Below are positions 1 to 9,240 of a stretch of 64,000 nt of DNA, piece by piece. The DNA lies in the NCBI RefSeq assembly GCF_030717995.2, contig NZ_CP157743.1, positions 2,506,501-2,570,500 of the forward strand, read 5' to 3'. How positions within the stretch are numbered: position 1 is the stretch's first letter; each line of letters begins with the position of its first letter. The position numbers and the translations under genes were made by a program. The DNA comes from Methylomarinum sp. Ch1-1. Lineage in GTDB: Bacteria > Pseudomonadota > Gammaproteobacteria > Methylococcales > Methylomonadaceae. The notes under the pieces are model-generated. The model did no database searches. It had not been told where the DNA came from and worked only from the letters and a program-made list of their open reading frames with translations.

Positions 1-469
1 TGTTCATGATGTAAAAGGTTACGACGATGCTGCTCAAGCCCCTGATGGTCCGTTGAATAGCCAGAGCGGTATTTTTTCCTTGCAGCCAACCGACATCACG
101 GCGAGTTAATTCGCGCACGATCATCCAGTAGGCGATGGTGAACTGTTTTTCCATCGAAATCAGCACGTCCATGATCTTGCGGTCATTTGTGCTCTTGGGA
201 AAGCCGGTTTGAATCAGCCTGGCGCGCAGATAATCCTCGATGTTAAGGAAATTGTGCCTAAGCAGTTCCAATGCATCCAGGCGTTTTTGCGCCGGCATGC
301 TAAGCTCGTTCATTTCGATCAGCAAGTCATGGAATAAACGGGTCGACAGGCCGGGATTGGCCGTGGGCAACTCGGTTATCCATTGCGTCAACGAAGCTTC
401 TGCAAAGGATGATAAAAGGTCCGGATCGTGTTTTTGATTAGGAATGACCAGAAAAAAAGAATTTTTCAC
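1..469 (-). CDS. unknown protein, C-terminus cut by window edge
   Basis: An uninterrupted minus-strand frame runs from a GTG at 469 off the left edge, giving at least 156 residues. The product begins MKNSFFLVIPNQKHDPDLL and is rich in alpha-helical, charged segments such as KRLDALELLRHNF and EKQFTIAYWMIVRELTRR. No upstream in-frame ATG or TTG is close; the nearby ATG at 480 is out of frame and stops after four codons. I see no signal peptide and no catalytic motif. I do not recognise the family, so no function is assigned. The start is moderately certain because only a weak purine stretch (GGGAAA) precedes it. Confidence 0.6.
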   Translation of the reverse strand, partial: MKNSFFLVIPNQKHDPDLLSSFAEASLTQWITELPTANPGLSTRLFHDLLIEMNELSMPAQKRLDALELLRHNFLNIEDYLRARLIQTGFPKSTNDRKIMDVLISMEKQFTIAYWMIVRELTRRDVGWLQGKNTALAIQRTIRGLSSIVVTFYIMN

Positions 470-725
470 AAATTTCCCATGCTTAATAATTCAAGGGTGA
501 TTTTCAATGTCGCTGCGCTACGGCCTGGAGAGGAGAAAAAACGACGAGTCTCCTTGGCAAGCGCTGAATGAGTTTTCTATCGCATGCCACCGATTCGGTG
601 GCCGAGTTTCGCCGGACAGCTTTAGTAAAGCACCGAATGAATCGGACCGGGGATGCTCAGCGCTCGACCGAAGAAAATGCGATATTCCTCGGAAGTCTCA
701 ATTTAGATGCGATTGTTATCAAGTT

Positions 726-786
726 GTAACTATTCGGTATCTTTCAGGAACCTACTCCCTCTGATAAAAATACGCTGAATAATTAC
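726..786. repeat. compact MITE with 8-bp target duplication
   Basis: This is a near-palindromic 61-bp element. Its left end GTAACTATTCGG and right end CTGAATAATTAC are inverted versions of each other. It is flanked by direct repeats of ATCAAGTT at 718-725 and 787-794, the signature of insertion. The same termini occur at 28869-29024 and at 8211 and 9312. Apart from this element I see no gene between 470 and 881. Confidence 0.75.
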
Positions 787-881
787 ATCAAGTTTAGCCT
801 AATTGAATAAGTTTAACGTAATAAAATGGCGTTTTCCAAACGCTAACGCCGAGCATCATAGGATACGCAATGATTTTGTCA

Positions 882-1049
882 TCAGTCGGAATAAATCGAT
901 TTAATCAGGCGTTTGAACCATTTTGGCCTGAAAATGACGATGTACAGGCCGAAGGTGCTGGTCAGCGGAATAGGCCCTACGCCCAGAAATGCGAAAATCA
1001 GCAAAACCATGGCGCAGACAAAACGCCATTTTAAACTTTCGTTATTCAT
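882..1049 (-). CDS. small membrane protein, 55 aa
   Basis: A 55-codon frame starts at ATG 1049. It overlaps the last codons of the upstream REC-PP2C gene (stop at 1042-1044) by eight bases, an arrangement typical of translational coupling. The product MNNESLKWRFVCAMVLLIFA continues through a hydrophobic stretch (residues about 10-40, with a GVGPIP turn) and ends in basic residues (RPKWFKRLIKSIYSD). It is likely a small inner-membrane protein with one or two membrane segments and a cytoplasmic basic tail. I do not recognise the family. Co-transcription with the regulator suggests, but does not prove, a shared role. Confidence 0.6.
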   Translation of the reverse strand: MNNESLKWRFVCAMVLLIFAFLGVGPIPLTSTFGLYIVIFRPKWFKRLIKSIYSD

Positions 1050-2226
1050 CGCTTTGTTGCTTTATTAGGCCGCAATCTATAGAAAGCAGGGATATGTCGT
1101 CCTGACCACTGCTGGTTTGGATATGTTCCAGAACGGCTTTTTTGACGTTTTGTATGCGTTGTTTCGGCGGGCTTTTTTGTAGGATGTCGATTAAGCGATG
1201 CTCGCCGAAAAATTCGTCGTCGGGGCTGCAGGATTCCGTCAGGCCGTCGGAGTAGGCGACCAGTTCACAGGGTTTAGACCAGGGCAGCAGTCGGGTCACC
1301 GAATCGAATTGCTCGGCAGCTAAAATGCCGATGGCCAGGTGTTCGGAACTCAGGGTATGCATGATATTGCCGTCATTATCCAATAGCAGGGCGTCAGGCA
1401 GACCGCCATTCCAGTATTCGATCGTTTGATGATTGAAGTCGATGACGAACAGCGCGGTCGCGACAAAATAGCCGGTGGGCAGATCGTTTTTTGCGCTGCG
1501 GTTGATTTCCGTGACGATGCTGGCCAGACTATAACCCTTGGCGGACATGGCGTGAAATGTTCTAGCGATGATCAAGGTCGGCAGTGCGGCTGCAAGGCCA
1601 TGGCCGGTGGCGTCGGCCAGCATCAGATATATTTTGCCGCCTTCCGAGCGGGAGGCGGCGATTAGATCACCGCTGAAATGAGTGCTGGGGCATAACCAGT
1701 AACTGAGCCCGGGCCAATTCAAATCCCCCATGTTCAGCATTTTATCGAGCAGTCGTTTCGCCAGTTGTTGTTCTTTCTTCAGCTCCTCGTTGGCCTGGCT
1801 TAATGACAACGTGCTTTGTTGATTGTTGACTTGCAAGGCGACAAAGCGTTCCATCGATTGGATTTTGGCATTCAAGATATTGAGGTTAATCGGGCGGGTC
1901 ATGTAGTCATCGGCGCCGGCTTGCAAACCTTTAATGACATCGTTTTCCTGATTGGAGGCGGATAGGATGATGATGGGCGTCCATTTGCCGGTTTGCGCCT
2001 TGCGTATCTGCGCGATGATTTCCAGACTGTCGATCCCCGGTATATTGATGTCGGCCAGGACCAAGTCGGGATATTCGCGCACAAATAAATCCAAAGTTTC
2101 GTCACTATTTTTCGCCAACAATAGGCTATGTCCCTGTTCTTGTAGGAAGTGGGTGAGCAGCGATAATGTCTCCGTATTGTCTTCGGTGATGAGGATTTTC
2201 AATGCGAAGTGTGTATTTTCGGTCAT
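1042..2226 (-). CDS. response regulator with PP2C (SpoIIE/RsbU-type) phosphatase output
   Basis: This is a 394-aa cytosolic protein with two domains. Residues about 9-125 form a receiver domain with the acidic pair E15/D16 and the phospho-acceptor D59 (VLADINIPG). The usually invariant lysine is Arg111 in MTRPIN. After a coiled linker (about 125-165), residues about 175-390 form a metal-dependent SpoIIE-type Ser/Thr phosphatase, with SGDLIA, LADATGHGLAAAL, YSDGLTE and GQDDISLL motifs. Such proteins usually dephosphorylate an anti-sigma-factor antagonist in a partner-switching pathway; that role here is inferred from the family, and no partner gene lies nearby. Confidence 0.88.
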   Translation of the reverse strand: MTENTHFALKILITEDNTETLSLLTHFLQEQGHSLLLAKNSDETLDLFVREYPDLVLADINIPGIDSLEIIAQIRKAQTGKWTPIIILSASNQENDVIKGLQAGADDYMTRPINLNILNAKIQSMERFVALQVNNQQSTLSLSQANEELKKEQQLAKRLLDKMLNMGDLNWPGLSYWLCPSTHFSGDLIAASRSEGGKIYLMLADATGHGLAAALPTLIIARTFHAMSAKGYSLASIVTEINRSAKNDLPTGYFVATALFVIDFNHQTIEYWNGGLPDALLLDNDGNIMHTLSSEHLAIGILAAEQFDSVTRLLPWSKPCELVAYSDGLTESCSPDDEFFGEHRLIDILQKSPPKQRIQNVKKAVLEHIQTSSGQDDISLLSIDCGLIKQQSDE

Positions 2227-2483
2227 TCTTGTCCTAGAACAAATTATTTGGCGGTTAGCCCGTAGTAGAGTTCAGTGATTTAGGACTGATGATGGGCTGG
2301 GCTGAAGCTGGGCGCGACATCGATTGCGTTGTTTTCGAGGTCAGTCATCAGCTGCAGAAAATATGTCGTCAATGCCTGTTTAGCGTCAGTGTATGGAAGG
2401 GGCTATTTAGTCGTCTTCGTTTGAAGATTATCGGTAACTCTTTCCAAGTATATTTTTTTTGAAACGTCTGTCAACAACATCGC

Positions 2484-2690
2484 TTGACGACGATCGGCTT
2501 TACAGAGGGGCATCGCAACCGTGAACTCGCCGCCAGGCAATCCGCCTGGATACACGCAACGTCAATTTGGCCCCCCGGTGCGGGTTGCGGCGGCTTGCTT
2601 CGCGAAGCCGCCCTACGCGTTACCCGCAACCATCGGATGGCCTCACCGGGTGGATTTGTCGCCAGACAATCCGCGTTGTTTGTGACAGAC
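2484..2690. repeat. single copy of the dispersed REP/BIME-like unit
   Basis: The stretch before cysM (2227-2751) contains no convincing gene. Within it, bases about 2484-2690 carry one degenerate copy of the repeat that is tandemly amplified at 8395-8890 and 24319-25390. Shared blocks are CATCGCAACCGT, GCCAGGCAATCCGCCTGGAT and the palindrome GGCTTGCTTCGCGAAGCC. Open frames crossing it are repeat artefacts. Confidence 0.7.
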
Positions 2691-2751
2691 GCGGCGATTA
2701 GTCTATTTTATGGGATAATTTAGCGGTGTTTTGTTAACAGGCAACTTGAAA

Positions 2752-3642
2752 ATGAAATTTGCAACGATCGAATCCTATGTCGGTAACACGCCCTTAGTGC
2801 GTCTACAAAGACTTCCCGGACAAACCAGCAACACCATACTGGTTAAGTTGGAGGGCAATAATCCGGCCGGTTCGGTGAAGGACAGGCCGGCGTTGAGCAT
2901 GATTCAGCACGCCGAAGCCCGCGGCGACATCAAGCCGGGCGATTGTCTGATAGAGGCGACCAGCGGCAATACCGGCATCGCCCTGGCGATGGCGGCGGCG
3001 ATCAAGGGTTATAAGATGGTGCTGATCATGCCGGACAACATGAGTGCGGAACGCATCGCCTCGATGAAGGCCTATGGCGCTGAAATCATTCTGACGCCGG
3101 CCGCGAAAAGCATGGAGGGTGCGATCGATCTGGCCAGGGAAATGGAGACGGCCGGTAAGGGGCGAATACTCGATCAGTTCGCCAATCCGGATAACCCCAG
3201 GGCCCATTATGAAGGCACCGGTCCGGAGATCTGGCGTGATAGCGAGGGAAAAATCACCCACTTCGTCAGCGCGATGGGAACGACCGGCACGATCATGGGG
3301 ACGTCGCGGTACTTGAAAGAGCAAAATGACGCCATCCAGATCGTCGGTGTGCAGCCTGCCGGGGAGTCCAAGATCCCCGGCATTCGCCGCTGGCCGCAAG
3401 AATACTTGCCGAAAATTTATCAGGCCGACCGTGTCGACCGCATTATAGAGGTCGATCAACAGTCCGCCGAAGATACAACCCGTGCGCTGGCCGCCAGAGA
3501 AGGCATTTTTGCCGGCGTTTCCTCCGGCGGCGCGGTGTTCGCCGCCTTGGAATTATCCAAGGAAGTGGAGAACGCGGTGATCGTGGTCATTATCTGCGAC
3601 CGTGGCGATCGATATTTATCCACCGGTGTTTTCCCTAGCTGA
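2752..3642 (+). CDS. cysM: cysteine synthase B (O-acetylserine sulfhydrylase B)
   Basis: A PLP-dependent enzyme that makes L-cysteine from O-acetylserine and sulfide or thiosulfate in the cytosol. With the start at 2752 the protein is 296 aa. It begins MKFATIESYVGNTPLVRLQ, matching the family N-terminus; an in-frame upstream start at 2731 would add seven unconserved residues. The PLP lysine is K43 in GSVKDRPA. The phosphate-binding loop ATSGNTG and the substrate-binding GVSSGGAVFAA follow. The C-terminal CDRGDRYLSTGVF is characteristic of CysM rather than CysK. The next gene begins just after, or overlapping, its stop codon. Confidence 0.95.
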   Translation: MKFATIESYVGNTPLVRLQRLPGQTSNTILVKLEGNNPAGSVKDRPALSMIQHAEARGDIKPGDCLIEATSGNTGIALAMAAAIKGYKMVLIMPDNMSAERIASMKAYGAEIILTPAAKSMEGAIDLAREMETAGKGRILDQFANPDNPRAHYEGTGPEIWRDSEGKITHFVSAMGTTGTIMGTSRYLKEQNDAIQIVGVQPAGESKIPGIRRWPQEYLPKIYQADRVDRIIEVDQQSAEDTTRALAAREGIFAGVSSGGAVFAALELSKEVENAVIVVIICDRGDRYLSTGVFPS

Positions 3643-3655
3643 TTCATGCCTTGAG

Positions 3656-5737
3656 GTGGTCAGGACTGCCGTGTTGACGCGGCTGTTCAGAGGCTTGCCT
3701 CGCTGTTTCATCGCTATGGGTCTGCTTGTTGGTCCGCCCGATGTTTCGGCCTTGGAGTCGGTGGTCTTGAATGTCGGTAATATCAACGCCGATGATTGGG
3801 AATTGCGGGATGTCAGTCTACGTCTTGCTGGCATCGAACAAAACAGTCCTCGCTGGGAACTGCAGTCGGCCTCGATGCGCCTACCTCCGCCTTTGGCCGA
3901 TATTACCGGCTTGCAAATCAGCTGCCGGCAATTCCAGTGGCGGGAGCATTATCTGAGCTGCAGACAAGGGCGAGGCAAGATCGTTTCTGCGCGTTACGCC
4001 TCGCCGGTTTTCGATTTTTCAATGGAAGTGCGGGAGCGGCGCGGCGTCATCAATATCGACCATCTGCGTCTGTTCGACGGCAGCGTTGCGTTGCTGGCCG
4101 AAGAAAATGACGCTAGCTGGCGAGTCGTGGTCAACGGCAAGGACCTGAGGCTGGCGAGCCTGAAGGCCTTGCTGAAGAGGCCCGAATTACAAAACATCGC
4201 CGGCCGAATCGATTTGAATGCCGAACTGAAAGGGCGACGAGACAATCTGCAGCAATGCAACGTCGCCGCACAGGCGAGAAATTTAGCGCTGCAGGCCCTT
4301 AACGGCAAGCTCGCCGCCGAGGCGCTGACGCTGGATGTCGAGCTGAACGCGGTGAAAAAGCAGGACGTCTGGCAATGGCGTCAGCAAAACCGACTGAGTA
4401 AAGGGGCCTTATATGTCGAGCCGCTGTTTCTGGATATCCAGCCTGACCAGCCGCTTGGTTTGCATGGCAACGGAACGTGGCGTCCTGGCAGCGACATCTT
4501 CGATGTGCATTCGGCAACCTTTAACCATCCCGGTGTCGGTATACTGGAGGGGCGCGGCTCGCTAGCTCGGCAGGGCGGCTTTAGCGTCAGGCGAGCCGAC
4601 ATCAGCGGGCGCGTTGCTCGGCTGGATCAGGCTGCGCCGATTTACCTGACGCCTTTTCTGGAGGCGGGTCCACTGGCCGGGCTCGAATTGGCCGGTCAAA
4701 TGCAGGCCGAGCTGTCGCTCGGTGAAGAAGGGATCAATGCGCTGAAACTGGATTTTAACGACCTGACTGCGATCGATGGGGCGCAGCGATTTCAGCTGAA
4801 TGGAGCGGCCGGTCAGCTCAATTGGAGACCTTGGCCGCAGCAGGCTGAGCCTTCCTTTGTCGCTTGGCGGCAGTTAAAGCTTAAGGCGATTCCGGTTGGC
4901 CCCGGAAGGCTGGATTTCGTCACCCAGGATCGACAGTTTGAATTGAATAAGCAGACCGACGTGTCGTTGTTGGGCGGGACCTTGTCGATCCATCGATTCA
5001 GTTATGCCGCCATGGAAAATCAAGACGCCGATGTGCATTTTTCCGGCGCCTTGCAGGGGCTGTCATTGGCGCAGTTGTCCGAGGCGCTGGATTGGACGCC
5101 GCTCAGCGGTGAAATCAGCGGTGAAATTCCCTCGGTGACCTATCGCAACAAAACGTTGGCATTGGATGGGGCGCTGACGATGCAGATATTTGATGGGGTC
5201 GTGACGATCAAGCAATTGGCTTCTTCGGGCTTATTCACCGATTTCGCCCAGTTTTATGCCGACATCGATGTCGATAATCTGGATTTGAATGCCTTGACCC
5301 GCAAATTTCAATTCGGCAACATCGAAGGCCGCTTGTCGGGCTACGCTCATAATATCTATTTGGAAAACTGGCGGCCGATTTCCTTCTACGCTTGGCTGGG
5401 AACGCCGGAAGATGACGATTCCAGGCACCGGATCAGTCAGAAGGCGGTGGAAAACATCGCCAGCCTCGGCGGTGGCGGCGCTGCGAACGCGATTTCCAAG
5501 GGCTTCATGAGTTTGTTTGATACCTTTGGCTATGACAAACTGGGCTTCGGCTGTTATCTGCATCAAGGGGTCTGTCAGATGATGGGGGTGGAGGCGGCCG
5601 ACAATGGCTATTATCTAATCAAGGGCGGCGGCCTGCCCAGAATCGACGTTATCGGCTATAATCCGCGTTTGGACTGGAATGTGTTGATGCAACGATTACG
5701 CAGGATCACGGCTAGCGACGAAGTGATTGTCGAATAA
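3656..5737 (+). CDS. ydbH: YdbH-like (AsmA/TamB-type) envelope protein
   Basis: A long, mostly beta-rich protein resembling YdbH with its C-terminal dicarboxylate-transport/YdbH domain (segment QKAVENIASLGGGGAANAIS near the end). Family members span the periplasm and take part in phospholipid transport between the inner and outer membranes. The frame is open from a GTG at 3602, but that start overlaps cysM by 41 bp and puts unconserved residues before the signal-like stretch LFRGLPRCFIAMGLLVG. I therefore prefer GTG 3656 (or 3659), just past the cysM stop. The DUF1318 lipoprotein gene follows at 9 bp, matching the ydbH-ynbE-ydbL arrangement of enterobacteria. Confidence 0.75.
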   Translation: MVRTAVLTRLFRGLPRCFIAMGLLVGPPDVSALESVVLNVGNINADDWELRDVSLRLAGIEQNSPRWELQSASMRLPPPLADITGLQISCRQFQWREHYLSCRQGRGKIVSARYASPVFDFSMEVRERRGVINIDHLRLFDGSVALLAEENDASWRVVVNGKDLRLASLKALLKRPELQNIAGRIDLNAELKGRRDNLQQCNVAAQARNLALQALNGKLAAEALTLDVELNAVKKQDVWQWRQQNRLSKGALYVEPLFLDIQPDQPLGLHGNGTWRPGSDIFDVHSATFNHPGVGILEGRGSLARQGGFSVRRADISGRVARLDQAAPIYLTPFLEAGPLAGLELAGQMQAELSLGEEGINALKLDFNDLTAIDGAQRFQLNGAAGQLNWRPWPQQAEPSFVAWRQLKLKAIPVGPGRLDFVTQDRQFELNKQTDVSLLGGTLSIHRFSYAAMENQDADVHFSGALQGLSLAQLSEALDWTPLSGEISGEIPSVTYRNKTLALDGALTMQIFDGVVTIKQLASSGLFTDFAQFYADIDVDNLDLNALTRKFQFGNIEGRLSGYAHNIYLENWRPISFYAWLGTPEDDDSRHRISQKAVENIASLGGGGAANAISKGFMSLFDTFGYDKLGFGCYLHQGVCQMMGVEAADNGYYLIKGGGLPRIDVIGYNPRLDWNVLMQRLRRITASDEVIVE

Positions 5738-5746
5738 CGGGAGAAC

Positions 5747-6337
5747 ATGATGAAACAGATGACATTTATAGGGGCGTTGTTTTTAACGGCATGCGTCACG
5801 ATCAATATTTATTTTCCGGCCGCGGCGGCCGAGAAGGTGGCGGACGAGATTATCCAGGATATACAGCAGGCGCCCGGTGCCGATGCCGCGCAATCGGTCG
5901 AACCGCAATCGCGTTTGCCCGGTTGGCGGATCAGTTTCTATCGGCGCGTCGATGAGCTGCTCGATGTGTTGATTACACCGGCGCATGCCGCGGCGAATCT
6001 GTCCGTCGACAGCGCGGAAATTCGCAGAATTCGCGCCTCGATGCAGAGTCGCTTCGCCGATTTGAAGCCTTTCTATGACGCCGGCTATATCGCTATCGGC
6101 GCCGACGGCATGTTGACGGTCAGAGGCAGCGTGCCGCTGAGAGAACGTAATCGGGTCAACAAACTGGTCGCAGCGGAAAACGCCGACCGCAATAAATTGT
6201 ATCAGGCCATTGCTAATGCCAACGGGCATCCGGAATGGTTCGCGCAAATCAAAGAAACCTTTGCCGCCAGGTGGATCAGCAATGCTCATTCGGGTTGGTG
6301 GTATCAAACCTCAAACGGCAGTTATAAACAGAAATAA
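5747..6337 (+). CDS. ydbL: DUF1318 (YdbL/YnbE-like) lipoprotein
   Basis: A 196-aa protein. A short hydrophobic leader ends at a lipobox (LTAC, Cys16), followed by VTINIYFPAAAAEKVADEII, a conserved DUF1318 N-terminal motif. Residues about 85-180 are the YdbL-like part, with GYIAIGADGMLTVRG, VNKLVAAENADR and a terminal WWYQTSNG. It probably sits in the outer membrane or periplasm and works with the YdbH-like protein encoded 9 bp upstream. A tandem ATG at 5747/5750 leaves one residue of start uncertainty; GGGAGA lies just upstream. Confidence 0.82.
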   Translation: MMKQMTFIGALFLTACVTINIYFPAAAAEKVADEIIQDIQQAPGADAAQSVEPQSRLPGWRISFYRRVDELLDVLITPAHAAANLSVDSAEIRRIRASMQSRFADLKPFYDAGYIAIGADGMLTVRGSVPLRERNRVNKLVAAENADRNKLYQAIANANGHPEWFAQIKETFAARWISNAHSGWWYQTSNGSYKQK

Positions 6338-6339
6338 GC

Positions 6340-7674
6340 ATGGCGAGAAGAAGAGTCAGAAAGAAGAAATTACCGGAAAACCCGGTTAAAGTCACCATCG
6401 AATCCTTATCGCATGACGGACGCGGCGTCGCGCATGTGGACGGCAAAGTGGTCTTCATCGATGAAGCCTTACCCGGCGAAGAATTGGAATTCATCTACAC
6501 CGACAATCGCCGCGATTATGCCGAGGGCAAGGTGGCCACATTATTGACTCGCTCGGAGCATCGTGTTGAACCGGCCTGCCCGCATTTCGGCGTCTGTGGC
6601 GGCTGCAGCTTTCAGCATGTCGATGACGCCGAACAGATTCACTTCAAGGAGGATTTGCTGCAGGAACAATTTCGACGTATCGGCAAGGTGGAAATTCCCA
6701 AGATCTGGGAGCCGTTGACCGGCCCGCATTGGGGATACCGAAGCAAAGCCCGCATGGGGGTTAAATATGTGGCGAAAAAAGGCCGGGTATTGGTCGGTTT
6801 TCGCGAACGCCGCAATCCGTTTCTGGCCGAAATCGAAAGCTGCAAGGTCATGCATCCGATCGTCGGCGAAAAGCTGATGGACTTGTCGGCGATGATCGGA
6901 AAACTGACTATCAAGGACAAAATTCCCCAGATAGAAGTTGCGATCGGTGAGCAGGCGTGCGTGCTGGCATTCCGGGTGCTGGAGGCGCCGACCGCGGAAG
7001 ACAGGCAAATCATGAGTGACTTCGGTAAGGAGCACGGCATCAGCATCTGTCTCCAACTTAAAGGGCCGGATACGATCATGCCGATACCGGGAGACGCGGA
7101 GGTGACGCCCGGCTATCGCTTGCCGGATCAACAGGTGGCGTTCAAGTTTCGTCCGGCGATGTTCACCCAGGTCAATTACGATATCAATCGTAAAATGGTG
7201 AATCGAGCCATCGAGGCCTTGGAACTGAACGAAAACGACAATGTGCTGGACCTGTTCTGCGGCCTCGGCAATTTCACCTTACCGATGGCGACCCGGGCAG
7301 GACATGTGGTCGGTGTCGAAGCCGATCTGCCGCTGGTCAAGCATGCCCGAGAAAATGCCCGTTTGAATCGATTGGACAATGTCGATTTCTATGTTGCCGA
7401 TTTGAGCAAAGATGTCAGTGAGCAAGAATGGAGTCGTCAACGATTCAACAAGGTGTTGCTCGATCCTTCCCGGGCCGGCGCCTCGGAGGTCTTGCATAAT
7501 TTCAAGCACTGGCGGCCGGAACGTATCGTCTATGTATCCTGTAATCCGTCGACCTTGGCCAGGGATGCCGGCATTCTGGTCAATGAACTCGATTATAAGC
7601 TGATCAAGGCCGGGGTTATGGATATGTTTCCGCAGACCGCACACGTGGAATCGATTGCGTTGTTCGAGCGATGA
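6340..7674 (+). CDS. rlmD: 23S rRNA (uracil-5-)-methyltransferase RlmD
   Basis: A SAM-dependent enzyme that methylates U1939 of 23S rRNA. The 444-aa protein has an N-terminal TRAM RNA-binding domain (about 13-72) and a 4Fe-4S cysteine cluster (CPHFGVCGGC plus a later ESCKVMHP cysteine). It ends in a Rossmann methyltransferase domain with LDLFCGLGNFTLP, LLDPSRAGA and the catalytic-cysteine motif SCNPSTLARD. Its start lies 2 bp after the DUF1318 gene, suggesting co-transcription. Length and motifs match the family well. Confidence 0.95.
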   Translation: MARRRVRKKKLPENPVKVTIESLSHDGRGVAHVDGKVVFIDEALPGEELEFIYTDNRRDYAEGKVATLLTRSEHRVEPACPHFGVCGGCSFQHVDDAEQIHFKEDLLQEQFRRIGKVEIPKIWEPLTGPHWGYRSKARMGVKYVAKKGRVLVGFRERRNPFLAEIESCKVMHPIVGEKLMDLSAMIGKLTIKDKIPQIEVAIGEQACVLAFRVLEAPTAEDRQIMSDFGKEHGISICLQLKGPDTIMPIPGDAEVTPGYRLPDQQVAFKFRPAMFTQVNYDINRKMVNRAIEALELNENDNVLDLFCGLGNFTLPMATRAGHVVGVEADLPLVKHARENARLNRLDNVDFYVADLSKDVSEQEWSRQRFNKVLLDPSRAGASEVLHNFKHWRPERIVYVSCNPSTLARDAGILVNELDYKLIKAGVMDMFPQTAHVESIALFER

Positions 7675-8162
7675 TGCGGGCCGATCGTTATCTGGAGGTT
7701 TTCATCGCCGATCAGCAGTTGGTGGTCTGGCAGGATGGGGGTATCGTCAAGACTTACCCGGTTTCCACCGCAAAAAACGGCCCGGGGGAGCGAATGGGGA
7801 GTGAATGTACGCCTACCGGCTGGCATAGGATCCGCGCCAAAATCGGCGCGGGTCAGCCGATCAATAGTGTCTTTGTCGGCAGAAGACCGACCGGGGAAGT
7901 CTACAGCGCCGAGTTGGCCCGGCAATATCCTCGCCGTGACTGGATACTGAGCCGGATTTTATGGCTGAACGGCATGGAGCCGGGGAAAAACCGCTACGGC
8001 CGGGTCGATAGCGGCTGGCGTTATATTTATATCCACGGTTGTCCGGATCATTTGTTGCAGGGGCGGCCTGAATCGCACGGCTGTATCCGGATGAAGAATA
8101 CCGATGTGATCGAGTTGTTCGAACGGGTTGCGGCCGGCTGTCCGGTTTTCATTCATCGATAG
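7671..8162 (+). CDS. L,D-transpeptidase (YkuD fold), no signal peptide
   Basis: A 163-aa YkuD-domain protein with the catalytic signature SHGCIRM (the nucleophile is the Cys) and an upstream catalytic-region histidine in YIHGCPD. The family forms 3-3 or lipoprotein cross-links in peptidoglycan. The start overlaps the rlmD stop by four bases (ATGA type). The N-terminus, MMRADRYLEVFIADQQLVVW, enters the catalytic fold directly. No signal peptide or lysin motif is visible, so its route to the periplasm is unclear. Confidence 0.88.
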   Translation: MMRADRYLEVFIADQQLVVWQDGGIVKTYPVSTAKNGPGERMGSECTPTGWHRIRAKIGAGQPINSVFVGRRPTGEVYSAELARQYPRRDWILSRILWLNGMEPGKNRYGRVDSGWRYIYIHGCPDHLLQGRPESHGCIRMKNTDVIELFERVAAGCPVFIHR

Positions 8163-8394
8163 GCGGCAGAAACATAGGTTCTGTTGCTGAATCGTTATAC
8201 TGTTTGGATAGTAATTATTCAGCGTATTTTATCAGAGGAATATGCACAAAATAACTTCCCGAAACAGTAGGCTTTGTGGAGGTTTCGGGGTTACCTCATT
8301 AAATGAATGAGTGGCAAAACAGAATTTAACAACAAATACGCCAGGGGGATCCGCTGTGCGTGATCCATCTCACGGATGTGGTTGTGCTGATGAT

Positions 8395-8890
8395 AGGAAG
8401 CGCACCGGTTTTTGATGCGCTTCACGTTGTTCAGCACATCCTACGAAAGGCATCGCGACCGTAGGGTGATTCGCCGCCAGGCAATGCGCCTGGATACCAC
8501 AATGACCAATTTTGCCTCCGGCGGCGGTTTTTGGCGGCTTGCTTCGCGAAGCCGCCCTACGTTGGCGGATCCGCTGCGCTTGATCCGCCCTACCGGTGCG
8601 GGTAGGGTGTGCTGACGATAGGAAGCGCACCTTGTTACGATGCGCTTCACGCTGTTCGACGCATCCGAAGGCAAGGCTACATTGGCGTGCAACCGTAGGG
8701 TGATTCGCCGCCAGGCAATGCGCCTGGATACCACAATGACCAATTTTGCCTCCGGCGGCGGTTTTTGGCGGCTTGCTTCGCGAAGCCGCCCTACGTTGGC
8801 GGATCCGCTGCGCTTGATCCGCCCTACCGGTGCGGGTAGGGTGTGCTGACGATAGGAAGCGCACCTTGTTTCGATGCCTTCACGCTGTTC
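8395..8890. repeat. two tandem copies of a ~230-bp REP-type unit
   Basis: Two nearly identical units begin near 8410 and 8638. Each contains AAGCGCACC, GCGCTTCACG, CGCCAGGCAATGCGCCTGG, the palindrome GGCTTGCTTCGCGAAGCC and TTGGCGGATCCGCTGCGCTT. The same unit is amplified at 24319-25390. Apparent open frames on both strands here repeat with the unit and are not genes. Confidence 0.8.
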
Positions 8891-9102
8891 GACACATCCG
8901 AAGGCAAGACGGTGCTTTGCGTAGGAGCGCCGCCCTCGGCGCGTAAAGCAAGTAGTCCGCATCGCTATGCGAAATGCAGGTCAACGAGGTCCTGAACGAT
9001 TCAACCGTGACTAGAGTAAGTTAAACGTTCGGGGCGGGTTAAATAACCCGCCCCGCCCAGAAGGTATTTTTTAATGAGGGAGCCCTGGCGGTGGAGGTTC
9101 GG

Positions 9103-9240
9103 CAGCAATTCCCAGTTTAAGTATTTTTGCAGGGTTTAGGGCATGGGGTGTGTCTGTCGAGGAGCGCCGTTCACCCAGCACCTAAATTATCCTGGAATGT
9201 AAAATATAGTCCAGTAGTCATGGAATTTAGGTGCTGGGTT
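9103..9240. repeat. copy of the CAGCAATTCCCA repeat with a 67-bp palindrome
   Basis: This sequence is almost identical to 10187-10322. It starts CAGCAATTCCCA, passes GGGCATGGGGTGTGTCTG, and ends in a 67-bp inverted repeat (9173-9239) with arms ACCCAGCACCTAAATT and AATTTAGGTGCTGGGT. The second, complete copy at 10187-10420 lies on the other side of truA. Confidence 0.75.

Noticed and set aside
507-764. 85-codon open frame before the first regulator gene
   Set aside because: It runs into the 61-bp MITE at 726-786, has no ribosome-binding site or recognisable protein features, and lies in otherwise non-coding DNA.
5747-6337. Possible novel YnbE-YdbL fusion
   Set aside because: The N-terminal VTINIYFPAAAAEKVAD motif followed by the YdbL-like domain is a common long form of DUF1318 lipoproteins, so it is not a new fusion.
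8370-8962. Long overlapping open frames on both strands
   Set aside because: They repeat with the 230-bp REP units and encode the same arginine-rich strings in several frames, as expected for GC-rich tandem repeats rather than genes.
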